DNA from: Caldifarciminota bacterium
GTDB lineage: Bacteria > WOR-3 > Hydrothermia > WGAB01
Direction: 5' to 3'
Assembly (NCBI GenBank): GCA_015489295.1
Contig: WGAB01000068.1
Span: 1 to 16,454, forward strand
Length of the DNA: 16,454 nucleotides
Shown in pieces: positions 1 to 6,044 of the stretch. The position numbers and the translations under genes were made by a program. How positions within the stretch are numbered: position 1 is the first letter of the stretch; each line of letters starts with the position of its first letter. The notes beneath the pieces were generated by a model, which searched no databases, had not been told where the DNA came from, and saw only the letters and a program-made list of their open reading frames with translations.

Positions 1-19
1 CTCACCCCAAGGAGTTCCA

Positions 20-42
20 TCGCGGCTGAAGCCGCTCCTACA
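20..42 (+). repeat. REP-like palindromic repeat, single copy (unit A)
   Basis: A 23-base unit with the hairpin core GCGGCTGAAGCCGC followed by the tail TCCTACA. An identical copy lies at 218-240 and a diverged copy at 113-135. The core and tail look like the extragenic palindromic (REP) elements known from Pseudomonas and other bacteria, which are moved by RAYT (TnpA_REP) transposases. No RAYT gene is present here. The unit lies outside any gene. Confidence 0.8.
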
Positions 43-46
43 CCTT

Positions 47-99
47 GCAGCCCAGCGGGCTGCACCCCCGCCCCTCAATCCCTGCCCGCCAGGTGCGGG
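47..99. repeat. Two small hairpins between REP units
   Basis: GCAGCCC-agc-GGGCTGC at 47-63 is a perfect 7-bp stem with a 3-nt loop. CCCGC-caggt-GCGGG at 85-99 is a 5-bp stem. Both lie between REP units A and B and may be parts of an older mosaic repeat. No T-run follows either, so they do not look like intrinsic terminators. Apart from the REP units, bases 1-327 hold no gene that I can support. Confidence 0.45.
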
Positions 100-112
100 G
101 ATGACTTGCACG

Positions 113-173
113 TCGCGGCTAAAACCGCTCCTATAGGGTGGTCGAGTCTCTGGAGTAGCCGCTTTAGCGGCGA
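113..173. repeat. REP doublet 1 (REPIN/BIME-like inverted pair, units B and C)
   Basis: Unit B (113-135, plus orientation) and unit C (ending at 173, minus orientation) form an inverted pair 61 bp long. B has the core GCGGCTAAAACCGC. C read on the plus strand is GCCGCTTTAGCGGC (158-171). The two arms belong to slightly different REP subtypes, as in the Y/Z pairs of BIMEs. About 20 bp separate the arms. This is the geometry of a REPIN, in which two inverted REPs move as one unit. Confidence 0.75.
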
Positions 174-217
174 TTTGAAAAAATGCCCTCTCAGGGTGTG
201 ATCGTCTCTAAGCAGAA

Positions 218-278
218 TCGCGGCTGAAGCCGCTCCTACAGGGGCATGGGTCCGTGGCAGGAACCGCTTTAGCGGCGA
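218..278. repeat. REP doublet 2 (REPIN/BIME-like inverted pair, units D and E)
   Basis: Unit D (218-240, plus) is identical to unit A over 23 bases. Unit E (minus) carries CCGCTTTAGCGG at 264-275 and ends at 278. The pair spans 61 bp, exactly as doublet 1 does, and the two doublets start 105 bp apart. On its own strand unit E matches unit D at about 17 of 22 positions. The differences fall partly as paired changes in the stem, so the hairpin is kept. Confidence 0.75.
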
Positions 279-327
279 TCTATAGCACTCAGATCAAAAG
301 ATCATCACCTTTCTGGAAAGCTTGATC

Positions 328-356
328 TTGACAAAGGGGCCGGTGCACTTCATCTT
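328..356 (+). promoter_or_regulatory. Candidate sigma70 promoter for the 422-1189 gene
   Basis: A perfect -35 hexamer TTGACA lies at 328-333. After a 17-bp spacer comes CATCTT at 351-356, a weak match to the -10 consensus. The expected start near 363 would give a leader of about 60 nt. The -35 is convincing and the -10 is poor, so confidence is limited. Confidence 0.3.
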
Positions 357-421
357 TGAGTTGAGGAAAATGGCTTTTGTTCAATCTTTTCCCGAGGGCA
401 CAAATCATCGGGAGGTAACCA

Positions 422-1189
422 ATGACGACAGAAGAAACGGTTCCAGTGGTGGCATTCAGGAACAATCGAGAAGTTGCGCGAGCTATCATCTCGTTCATTA
501 AAGAGTCGGAGTCTAACCCCCGTTCCTCATTTACCCTTCGGCCTTTCAACCGTTTTGACCCGGAACACACAGACTGGTGGATTGTCCCCAGCTCCGAATG
601 GCCAGCATACAAGTTCAGCAAATTCTGTTTTCATCGGCGTCCACGCTCACCCGAAGGGCTGCTTTATGTGGGTTATTATGTGGAAAAAGGGTTGGGCAGG
701 AAACTACACAAATGGGTCCATCCGAGATACATCATGGGAAACGATTGGTTCTGGCACCGATTTGTTTCCCTAGCCAAAGAGGGATCCGTAGAAGAGACGG
801 CAAAGGAAGTCTGTAAGAGCGTCGGAACCTCTGTGCACATCTTGATCGAGGTTTACGCATTTAACAGGGTTCCGGAATACGATCGGCAACCGAACGAACC
901 GAGTGACCAGGTAGAGTTTGCCCTTCGATTCCCTGACTTTGAATGGGACCTCTTTCGACCCGCTCAAAACGTGCTGGCGCCGACCAACGAAAGTGATGGG
1001 ATCCGCTCGCTGGTGCAACAGATCGAGGATCTACAGAACGACCTGGATTTTTACTGGCTCGATTGGATCATCGGTGTGCGATTCCGATACGGGCAAGAAG
1101 ACTCCCCCGGATGGAGAGCACCCGATCTCTGGAGCAGGGTGTTGAAATTCTGGATGCCCTTCGGTTTCCAGGAGGCCGTAGAGAGTTAG
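422..1189 (+). CDS. Hypothetical tryptophan-rich protein, 255 aa
   Basis: I do not recognise this family. The ATG at 422 follows a good ribosome binding site, GGGAGG, just upstream, which supports the frame and the start. The protein is soluble, with no signal peptide or membrane segment, and is unusually rich in aromatic residues: clusters DWW, EWPAY, DWFWHRF, YWLDW and FWMPF are spread along its length. There are only two cysteines and no obvious catalytic motif. Base composition is visibly less GC-rich than in all neighbouring genes, and the gene lies beside a REP array, both of which suggest recent acquisition. Its TAG stop overlaps the TAA stop of convergent lutC, so the two genes share the bases TTAG. 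A conserved accessory protein of unknown role is the safest reading; no function is assigned. Confidence 0.75.
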   Translation: MTTEETVPVVAFRNNREVARAIISFIKESESNPRSSFTLRPFNRFDPEHTDWWIVPSSEWPAYKFSKFCFHRRPRSPEGLLYVGYYVEKGLGRKLHKWVHPRYIMGNDWFWHRFVSLAKEGSVEETAKEVCKSVGTSVHILIEVYAFNRVPEYDRQPNEPSDQVEFALRFPDFEWDLFRPAQNVLAPTNESDGIRSLVQQIEDLQNDLDFYWLDWIIGVRFRYGQEDSPGWRAPDLWSRVLKFWMPFGFQEAVES

Positions 1190-1716
1190 GAGGTTTCGGG
1201 AAGGTCGGACATTCCCCGGGCGTCGGGAAACACCAGCCACAGGTGGACTTCGGCGGGGCCGTGGACGCCGCGCACGATTTCCTTTTCAATGTCGGCTGTC
1301 ACGCTGGGGCCGTGGATCAGGGTCCAGGCCGGCGCCCCCTGGAGATCAGAGGCCTTCCGGAATAGGGTTGCCAGGTCGGGCACCACCCGATGGGCCGGAA
1401 GGAGGATCAGCAGCCGGTCGGGCACCAGGGAGATCCAGGGCGGCTGGTCCGGTCCGAACCCCAGGGCCACGCCTCCGGTTTCGGCGATGCCATAGGCGGC
1501 TTCGGCTACGGCCCAGGGGCAGGCGACCACCGGCTCCCGGGCGATGGGAACTCCTGCGGTCTGGAGCCAGGCCCGCACCCGGCGGCCGCCGGCCGGCACC
1601 GGCGTGTGTTCCTCCAGCAAGCCATGCAGCGCCTCCGGCACCTGGTCTTCGGCCATCCGGCGCACCTGCCAGCCGTTCTGCCGAAGGGCCTCAAGGAACT
1701 GCTCCGGCAGGCTCAT
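1186..1716 (-). CDS. lutC: Lactate utilization protein C (LUD domain)
   Basis: This is the third subunit of the LutABC (YkgEFG) system, which oxidises L-lactate to pyruvate in the cytoplasm. It consists of a single LUD domain. Diagnostic stretches are AETGG at residues 78-82, GPSVTADIE at 136-144 and GVHGPAEVH at 150-158, close to the usual LutC carboxyl-terminal signature. At 176 aa it is somewhat short for the family, mainly in the amino-terminal region. The ATG at 1714-1716 overlaps the lutB stop as ATGA, so translation is probably coupled; an SD-like GGGGAGGA also precedes it. The carboxyl end overlaps the stop of the convergent upstream gene by four bases, leaving no room for a terminator before that gene. 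LutC itself binds no iron-sulfur cluster; its exact role in the complex is not settled. Confidence 0.92.
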   Translation of the reverse strand: MSLPEQFLEALRQNGWQVRRMAEDQVPEALHGLLEEHTPVPAGGRRVRAWLQTAGVPIAREPVVACPWAVAEAAYGIAETGGVALGFGPDQPPWISLVPDRLLILLPAHRVVPDLATLFRKASDLQGAPAWTLIHGPSVTADIEKEIVRGVHGPAEVHLWLVFPDARGMSDLPETS

Positions 1717-3044
1717 GGCTCCTCCCCTTCAAAAAAGGAAAGGCCCCGCTCCCGGGTCCAGGCGCGGAAGGGGCCAAAAGACGAAAGGGGGCGGGCCAAC
1801 GGGCTTCGCAGCAAGCGCCGGGCCATCGCCTGGACCGGGGGCGAGGTCATCATAAGCGTCCAGCCCCGAAACCAGCCTTTCAAGAGGGGGGTCAAGGCCC
1901 GGCTCGCCGTGCGTTGCCGCACCCGCAGGATCAGGTCTACCAAGGGCACCTCCACCGGACATACCTCCACGCAGCGGCCGCAGAGGGTGCAGGCGTAGGC
2001 CAGGTCCGGCAAGGCTTCGTCGGGCCAGAGCAGGAAACTCAGCGGTATCCCGATGGGGCCGGAGTACACGCTGGCATAGGCATGGCCCCCTACGGTCTGG
2101 TACACCGGGCATTCGGTGGAACAGGCACCACACCGAATACAGGCGAAGGTTTCGGCCCAATCGGGGTCCTGGAGCCAGTCCAGCCGTGGGCCGTGGAGCA
2201 GCACCACATGCACCTCGCGACCCTTAGAGATCGGCTCCTGCACGAACCGCACATAGGCGGTTTGCCGCTGCCCGGTGGCCGCCACGGGCAGCACCCGAAG
2301 GAGATCCGCCAGGTCCCCATGGTTGACCACCACCTTTTCCACCGAGGTGACCGCCACATGGAGCCGGGGCCAGTAGAGCGTAAACCCGGCGTTGCCCTCG
2401 TTTTCCAGGATCACCAGGCCTCCGGTTTCGGCCACCAGGAAATTGGCGCCGGTGATGCCGGCCTCGGCCTCCAGGAAGCGCTGCCGCAGGTACCGCCGGG
2501 CAAAGGCGGCAAGTTCCCGAGGGTCTTCGGAGCCCGAATACCCCAGTTTTTCGTGGAACACGCGCCGGATCTCGTGGCGGCGCAGGTGCAGCGCCGGGGC
2601 CGTAATATGGGAGGGTCGCTGCCCCAGGAGTTGCACGATCCACTCGCCCAGGTCGGTTTCCGTCACCTGGATACCGGCCGCCTCCAGGGCCGGGTTCAGG
2701 CCGATCTCCTCGGTGATCATGGACTTGCTCTTGACCACCCGGCGAACGCCGTGGCGCTCCAGAATCCGCAGGACGGCCCGGCGGGCTTCCCCGGCCGAGG
2801 CCACCGGATGCACCTGGATCCCGCGGCTCCGAGCCCTCTGGATCCACTGTTGCAGAAGTGCACGATGTTCCCGGAGCATCCGGCGGCGGGCCCGGGCGGC
2901 GCGGCGCGACGCCTCGGCGTAGCCCGGGGTTTCGGCGATCCGGCGACGCCGCTTTTCCACCGACACCCGGGTGTTGTGGTCCAGCGCCCGGCGCAGTTCC
3001 GGGTGGCGCAGGGCCTCGCGGGCGGTGTCCCGAAACCGCTTCAT
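1713..3044 (-). CDS. lutB: Lactate utilization protein B, iron-sulfur subunit
   Basis: This is the central subunit of LutABC (YkgF family). An amino-terminal LUD domain includes GANFLVAETGG. It is followed by two ferredoxin-type 4Fe-4S motifs, CIRCGACSTECP (about residues 302-313) and CTLCGRCVEVCP (about 349-360), and a basic carboxyl tail. Family proteins carry electrons from lactate to the respiratory chain. An open frame extends upstream to 3125, but I chose the ATG at 3042-3044. It overlaps the lutA stop as ATGA, it begins with the family-like MKRFRDTAREAL, and it gives a normal length of 443 aa. The upstream extension is proline/alanine-rich and overlaps lutA. The carboxyl end overlaps lutC, again as ATGA. 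The cysteines of both clusters are intact, so the protein should be functional. Confidence 0.95.
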   Translation of the reverse strand: MKRFRDTAREALRHPELRRALDHNTRVSVEKRRRRIAETPGYAEASRRAARARRRMLREHRALLQQWIQRARSRGIQVHPVASAGEARRAVLRILERHGVRRVVKSKSMITEEIGLNPALEAAGIQVTETDLGEWIVQLLGQRPSHITAPALHLRRHEIRRVFHEKLGYSGSEDPRELAAFARRYLRQRFLEAEAGITGANFLVAETGGLVILENEGNAGFTLYWPRLHVAVTSVEKVVVNHGDLADLLRVLPVAATGQRQTAYVRFVQEPISKGREVHVVLLHGPRLDWLQDPDWAETFACIRCGACSTECPVYQTVGGHAYASVYSGPIGIPLSFLLWPDEALPDLAYACTLCGRCVEVCPVEVPLVDLILRVRQRTASRALTPLLKGWFRGWTLMMTSPPVQAMARRLLRSPLARPLSSFGPFRAWTRERGLSFFEGEEP

Positions 3045-3739
3045 GGCACCAGCAACTCCACAAAGTGCAGAACCCGTACCGGCCGCCCCAGGCGGCGCAG
3101 CACACCCCGCAGGTTCATCAGGCATCCGGGATCCGACGAGGTCAGCACCTCAAAGTCGCCGTCAAAGGACCGGGCCACCTTGCGTTCGGCCATGGCCAGG
3201 GAGAGTTCGGGCAGCACCAGCGAAAACACGCCGCCGAAGCCGCAGCAGAGATCGGCTTCGGGGGTGGGCTGGATCTCAATGCCCTCCAGCCGCTGGAGGA
3301 TCCGCAAGATCTCGTGCCGCCGGCCCAGGCCCCGCAGGTAATGACAGGAATAGTGGATGCGCACCCGGTGGGGGAACCGGCCCGAGATCCGTTCCACGCC
3401 CACCACATCGTGCAGAAACTCGCTGAGTTCCAGCACCCGGCTAACGAGGTGCCGCGCCCGGGGCACGAGGTCCGGGAACCGTTCCCGAACCATGGCCACG
3501 CAAGAGGCCGAAGGCGCCACCACGAAGTCCGGCACCGGCTCCCGGAAAAAGGTATCCACCCAGTGCTCGGCCATCCGCCGGGCCTCCGTGATGCGTCCGG
3601 CGTTGTAGGCCACCTGGCCGCAGCAGTGCCAGCCTGCAGGCTGGTCCACTTCGTAGCCCAGTCGTTCCAGAAGCCTGCGGGTTTTGTGCACGATCCGGGG
3701 TTGAAAGAGGTCACCCAGGCAGGTGGCGAACAGGCGCAC
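3041..3739 (-). CDS. lutA: Lactate utilization protein A, CCG-domain subunit
   Basis: LutA (YkgE family), 232 aa. It has two cysteine-rich CCG domains of the type found in heterodisulfide reductase HdrB and glycolate oxidase GlpC/GlcF. The first is CCG at residues 39-41 with SC at 79-80. The second is SCHY at 131-134, CCGFGG at 165-170 and DPGC at 203-206. In related proteins these residues hold an iron-sulfur centre. The start is GTG (3737-3739), giving MRLFATCLGDLF, which aligns with the usual LutA beginning; no clear SD precedes it. The gene starts 20 bp after the xerD stop and is probably co-transcribed with it. The downstream end overlaps lutB as ATGA. With LutB and LutC it should form an L-lactate:quinone-type oxidation system. 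No lactate permease or LutR regulator is visible. Confidence 0.94.
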   Translation of the reverse strand: MRLFATCLGDLFQPRIVHKTRRLLERLGYEVDQPAGWHCCGQVAYNAGRITEARRMAEHWVDTFFREPVPDFVVAPSASCVAMVRERFPDLVPRARHLVSRVLELSEFLHDVVGVERISGRFPHRVRIHYSCHYLRGLGRRHEILRILQRLEGIEIQPTPEADLCCGFGGVFSLVLPELSLAMAERKVARSFDGDFEVLTSSDPGCLMNLRGVLRRLGRPVRVLHFVELLVP

Positions 3740-3759
3740 CCGACCGCGGGAAGGCTTTG

Positions 3760-4656
3760 CTACGCCCGGGGATGGTACCGTTGGAATACCTCCTTCAGGT
3801 GCTGGATGGACAGATGCGTATAGACCTCCGTGGTGGACACTGAGGCGTGGCCCAGGAGTTCCTGGAGCACCCGCAGGTTGCAGCCGTTGGAGAGCATATG
3901 GGTGGCGAAGGTGTGGCGCAGGATGTGGGGATACACCCGTTTACCGAGGCCGGCCTTCAGGGCGGCCTGTCGCAGAATCTTCCAGAAGCCGGTGCGGCTC
4001 AGGGGGCCGCCCCGGGCGTTCACGAACACGAAGTCGCGGGCGGGCCTCCGGGCCAGCTGGGGCCGGGCTTCCTTCAGGTACCGCTGGAGCCATTCGCGGG
4101 CCGCATCTCCCAGGGGCACGAGCCGCACCTTTCGGCCCTTGCCCCGCAGGCGTACGAGGCCCCGGCGCAGATCCAGATCGGCCAGGCGAAGGCCCAGCAT
4201 CTCCGACACCCGGGCCCCGGTGGCATACAGGAACTCCAGCATGGCCCGATCGCGCAGGCCCAGTGGTGTGCCCACATCCGGGGCTTCCAGAAGTTGCAGC
4301 ACCTCGGCATAGGTGAGCACCTCGGGCAGGCGTTCGCCCTTGCGTGGGGTTTCCAGGAGTTCGGCTGGATTGGCCTGGGCGCCCTCTTCCTCCACCAGGT
4401 ACCGGTAAAAGGACCGCAGGGCCGACACCAGCCGGGCCCGCGACGAAGCGGCGTACCCCTTTTTCTGCAGGTGGCGCAGAAAGTTCAGGAGGTCCTGCAC
4501 CGACAGATCTGTTGGACGCCGGGCGCGGCGTTTCCGCCGAAAATAGTTCTGGAACAGCGTGAGGTCGCGGGCGTAGGCCTGCACCGTGTGCTCAGAGTAC
4601 CCCCGTTCGGTGCGGAGGTAATCCAGAAACCGCTGGATTTCCGGGGCTGCATCCAT
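3760..4656 (-). CDS. xerD: Tyrosine recombinase XerD
   Basis: This site-specific recombinase resolves chromosome dimers at dif, normally together with XerC. It has 298 aa, typical for XerC/XerD. An amino-terminal core-binding SAM-like domain (about 1-95) is followed by the catalytic domain with the full set of residues: Arg149 in ATGARVSEM, Lys173 in RGKGRKVRLVPL, His244 and Arg247 in HILRHTFATHML, His270 in LLGHASVSTT and the nucleophile Tyr279 in VYTHLS. The HMLSNGCNLRVLQELLGHA segment is more XerD-like than XerC-like, though XerC or a single XerH/XerA-type enzyme cannot be excluded. The ATG start at 4654-4656 lies directly against the divergent rpsT promoter. lutABC follows in the same direction after a 20-bp gap. 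Confidence 0.93.
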   Translation of the reverse strand: MDAAPEIQRFLDYLRTERGYSEHTVQAYARDLTLFQNYFRRKRRARRPTDLSVQDLLNFLRHLQKKGYAASSRARLVSALRSFYRYLVEEEGAQANPAELLETPRKGERLPEVLTYAEVLQLLEAPDVGTPLGLRDRAMLEFLYATGARVSEMLGLRLADLDLRRGLVRLRGKGRKVRLVPLGDAAREWLQRYLKEARPQLARRPARDFVFVNARGGPLSRTGFWKILRQAALKAGLGKRVYPHILRHTFATHMLSNGCNLRVLQELLGHASVSTTEVYTHLSIQHLKEVFQRYHPRA

Positions 4657-4684
4657 TGCAGGGTTCGGTTTTCGGAGTTATAAT
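4656..4684 (+). promoter_or_regulatory. Candidate sigma70 promoter of rpsT
   Basis: A perfect -10 TATAAT lies at 4679-4684. It is preceded at exactly 17 bp by TTGCAG at 4656-4661, which matches the first three bases of the -35 consensus. The expected start is near 4691, leaving a leader of about 32 nt that contains the SD AAGGAGG (4707-4713). The -35 overlaps the first base of the xerD start codon. Confidence 0.7.
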
Positions 4685-4708
4685 AGGGGTCCCCCCGAGA
4701 ACCTTCAA
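4677..4708 (-). promoter_or_regulatory. Candidate promoter of xerD-lutABC (divergent, shared -10)
   Basis: Read on the minus strand, TTGAAG (4708-4703) is a -35 with 4 of 6 matches. After a 17-bp spacer comes TATTAT (4685-4680), 5 of 6 matches to the -10. An alternative -10 is TATAAC (4682-4677). The predicted start leaves a leader of about 15 nt before the xerD ATG, with no evident SD. The -10 overlaps that of rpsT on the other strand. Confidence 0.5.
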
Positions 4709-4722
4709 GGAGGATAAGCGAG

Positions 4723-4977
4723 ATGACAGTACGCAGGAACCGGTCGGCGGAAAAACGGGTGCGCCAGAGCGAAAAGCGGCGGTTACGGAACCGGGCGCTC
4801 AAGACCCGTATCAAGAACACCATCAAGAAGATGATGGCCGCAGAAAGCCGGGAAGAGAAAGAGAAGCTCCTTCGGGAGGCCTACTCTTTGATTGACAAGG
4901 CTGTGAAAAAGCACATCTTGCATCGCAACACAGCGGCAAGAAAGAAGAGCCGTTTGGCGAAACTTCTCGCGGCCTGA
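4723..4977 (+). CDS. rpsT: 30S ribosomal protein S20
   Basis: S20 binds 16S rRNA early in 30S assembly. The 84-aa product is close to the usual 86-88 aa. It is strongly basic and helical, with the family signature [16 protein letters not shown] near the middle and the carboxyl-terminal [16 protein letters not shown]. The start is fixed by a textbook SD, AAGGAGG (4707-4713), nine bases before the ATG. It is the first gene of a long plus-strand run. The tRNA-Val gene begins only nine bases after its stop, so both are probably on one transcript. Confidence 0.97.
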   Translation: MTVRRNRSAEKRVRQSEKRRLRNRALKTRIKNTIKKMMAAESREEKEKLLREAYSLIDKAVKKHILHRNTAARKKSRLAKLLAA

Positions 4978-4986
4978 TTTACAGGT

Positions 4987-5063
4987 GGGCGGATAGTTCA
5001 GTTGGTGAGAACGCGTGCCTTACAAGCACGAGGTCGGTGGTTCGAATCCGCCTCCGCCCACCA
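4987..5063 (+). tRNA. tRNA-Val (anticodon UAC)
   Basis: A complete cloverleaf of 77 nt with encoded CCA. The acceptor stem is GGGCGGA (4987-4993) paired with TCCGCCC (5053-5059), with discriminator A5060. The D stem is GTTC/GAAC, and the anticodon stem CGTGC/GCACG carries the loop CTTACAA, anticodon TAC. The variable loop is 5 nt. The T stem GGTGG/CCGCC contains one G-U pair and the loop TTCGAAT. UAC reads GUA and, with modification, other valine codons. It lies between rpsT and prs. Confidence 0.98.
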
Positions 5064-5074
5064 TTTTCCTTTTT
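5064..5074 (+). terminator. T-rich tail after tRNA-Val, possible weak terminator
   Basis: TTTTCCTTTTT directly follows the CCA end of the tRNA. The tRNA acceptor/T arm plus a T-rich tract could act as a weak intrinsic terminator or a processing site before prs. The tract is interrupted by CC and no dedicated hairpin is present, so read-through into prs is likely. Confidence 0.3.
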
Positions 5075-5094
5075 AAGGTCGGGGAACGGGCACC

Positions 5095-6033
5095 ATGGCG
5101 CGTGAAATCAAACTCCTGTCGGGCCGCTCCTCCCGCGCACTGCTCAAGGATATCCAGGCGTACCTGGGCCTGGAACCGGTGCAGCACATCGTGGACCGGT
5201 TCGCCGACGGTGAGATCCGGGTCCAGATCCTGGAGAACCTGCGGGGCGAGGATGTGTTCATCGTGCAGTCCACGCATCCGCCGGCCGACAACCTGATGGA
5301 GCTCCTGCTCCTGATTGACGCGGCCCGGCGCGCGTCGGCCTGGCGCGTGACCGCCGTCATCCCCTACTTCGGCTATGCCCGGCAGGACCGCAAGGACCAG
5401 CCGCGGGTGCCCATCTCCGCCAAACTGGTGGCCAACCTCATTGAGCGGGCCGGGGCTGACCGGGTGCTCACCGTAGACCTGCACTCCGGCCAGATCCAGG
5501 GCTTCTTTGACATCCCGGTGGACAACCTGTTCAGCACGCCCATCTTCCGGGAGTACCTGGGGGTGCTGGACCCGAAGAAGTACATGATCGTGTCGCCCGA
5601 CATCGGGGGCACCAAGCGTTCCTGGGCCGTGGCCCGCAAACTGGGCAACCTGCCGCTGGCCATCATTGACAAGCGTCGGCCCGCGCCGAACCAGGCCGAG
5701 GTGCTGAACATCATCGGCGATGTGGCCGGCAAAAACCTGTTGATCTTTGACGACATCATTGACACCGGCAACACCCTGGTGGAGGCCGTTCAGGCCCTGC
5801 GGGAACGGGGCGGCCACGAGATCACGGTGTGCGCCACCCACGGCCTGTTTTCCGGCGATGCCCCGGAAAAACTGAGCCGCCTGGAGGTACGGGAGATCGT
5901 GGTGACCGACACGGTGCCCGTGCCGCCGGAACGGCGCCCCCGCAACACCCGGGTGCTGCCCATTTCTCCGCTCCTCGGGGAGGCCATCCGTAACATCCAC
6001 GAGGATAAGTCGGTAAGCCAACTCTTCATTTGA
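5095..6033 (+). CDS. prs: Ribose-phosphate pyrophosphokinase (PRPP synthetase)
   Basis: Makes PRPP from ribose 5-phosphate and ATP for purine, pyrimidine, histidine, tryptophan and NAD synthesis. At 312 aa it has standard class I length. Visible motifs are FADGEIRVQI (36-45), YFGYARQDRK (91-100), the metal-binding VDLHSGQIQGFF (127-138), the catalytic flexible loop IDKRRPAPN (191-199, with the Lys and Arg of KRR) and the PRPP-binding loop FDDIIDTGNTL (218-228). The stretch SPDIGGTKRSW (167-177) differs somewhat from the common SPDxGGVxRA form. The ATG at 5095 begins the conserved MAREIKLLSG; no strong SD is visible. The stop is followed at once by the rplY ribosome binding site. The prs-rplY-pth order is widely conserved in bacteria. 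Confidence 0.97.
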   Translation: MAREIKLLSGRSSRALLKDIQAYLGLEPVQHIVDRFADGEIRVQILENLRGEDVFIVQSTHPPADNLMELLLLIDAARRASAWRVTAVIPYFGYARQDRKDQPRVPISAKLVANLIERAGADRVLTVDLHSGQIQGFFDIPVDNLFSTPIFREYLGVLDPKKYMIVSPDIGGTKRSWAVARKLGNLPLAIIDKRRPAPNQAEVLNIIGDVAGKNLLIFDDIIDTGNTLVEAVQALRERGGHEITVCATHGLFSGDAPEKLSRLEVREIVVTDTVPVPPERRPRNTRVLPISPLLGEAIRNIHEDKSVSQLFI

Positions 6034-6044
6034 TGGAGGACGCA

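Noticed and set aside
20..278. Possible CRISPR array
   Set aside because: The repeats are few, occur in both orientations, have diverged, and are spaced 61-105 bp apart; inverted palindromic pairs fit REPINs, not CRISPR.
289..621. Minus-strand 110-codon frame
   Set aside because: It overlaps the well-initiated plus-strand gene and the REP edge, with no recognisable domain.
3045..3125. Longer lutB start
   Set aside because: It overlaps lutA heavily and adds a non-conserved segment; the ATGA overlap at 3041-3044 fits the operon style and the family length.
1368..3341. Long plus-strand open frame of 657 codons opposite lutC, lutB and lutA
   Set aside because: It is a shadow frame in GC-rich DNA: proline/arginine/glycine-rich, low in hydrophobic order and without a ribosome binding site, while the opposite strand encodes three clear Lut proteins.
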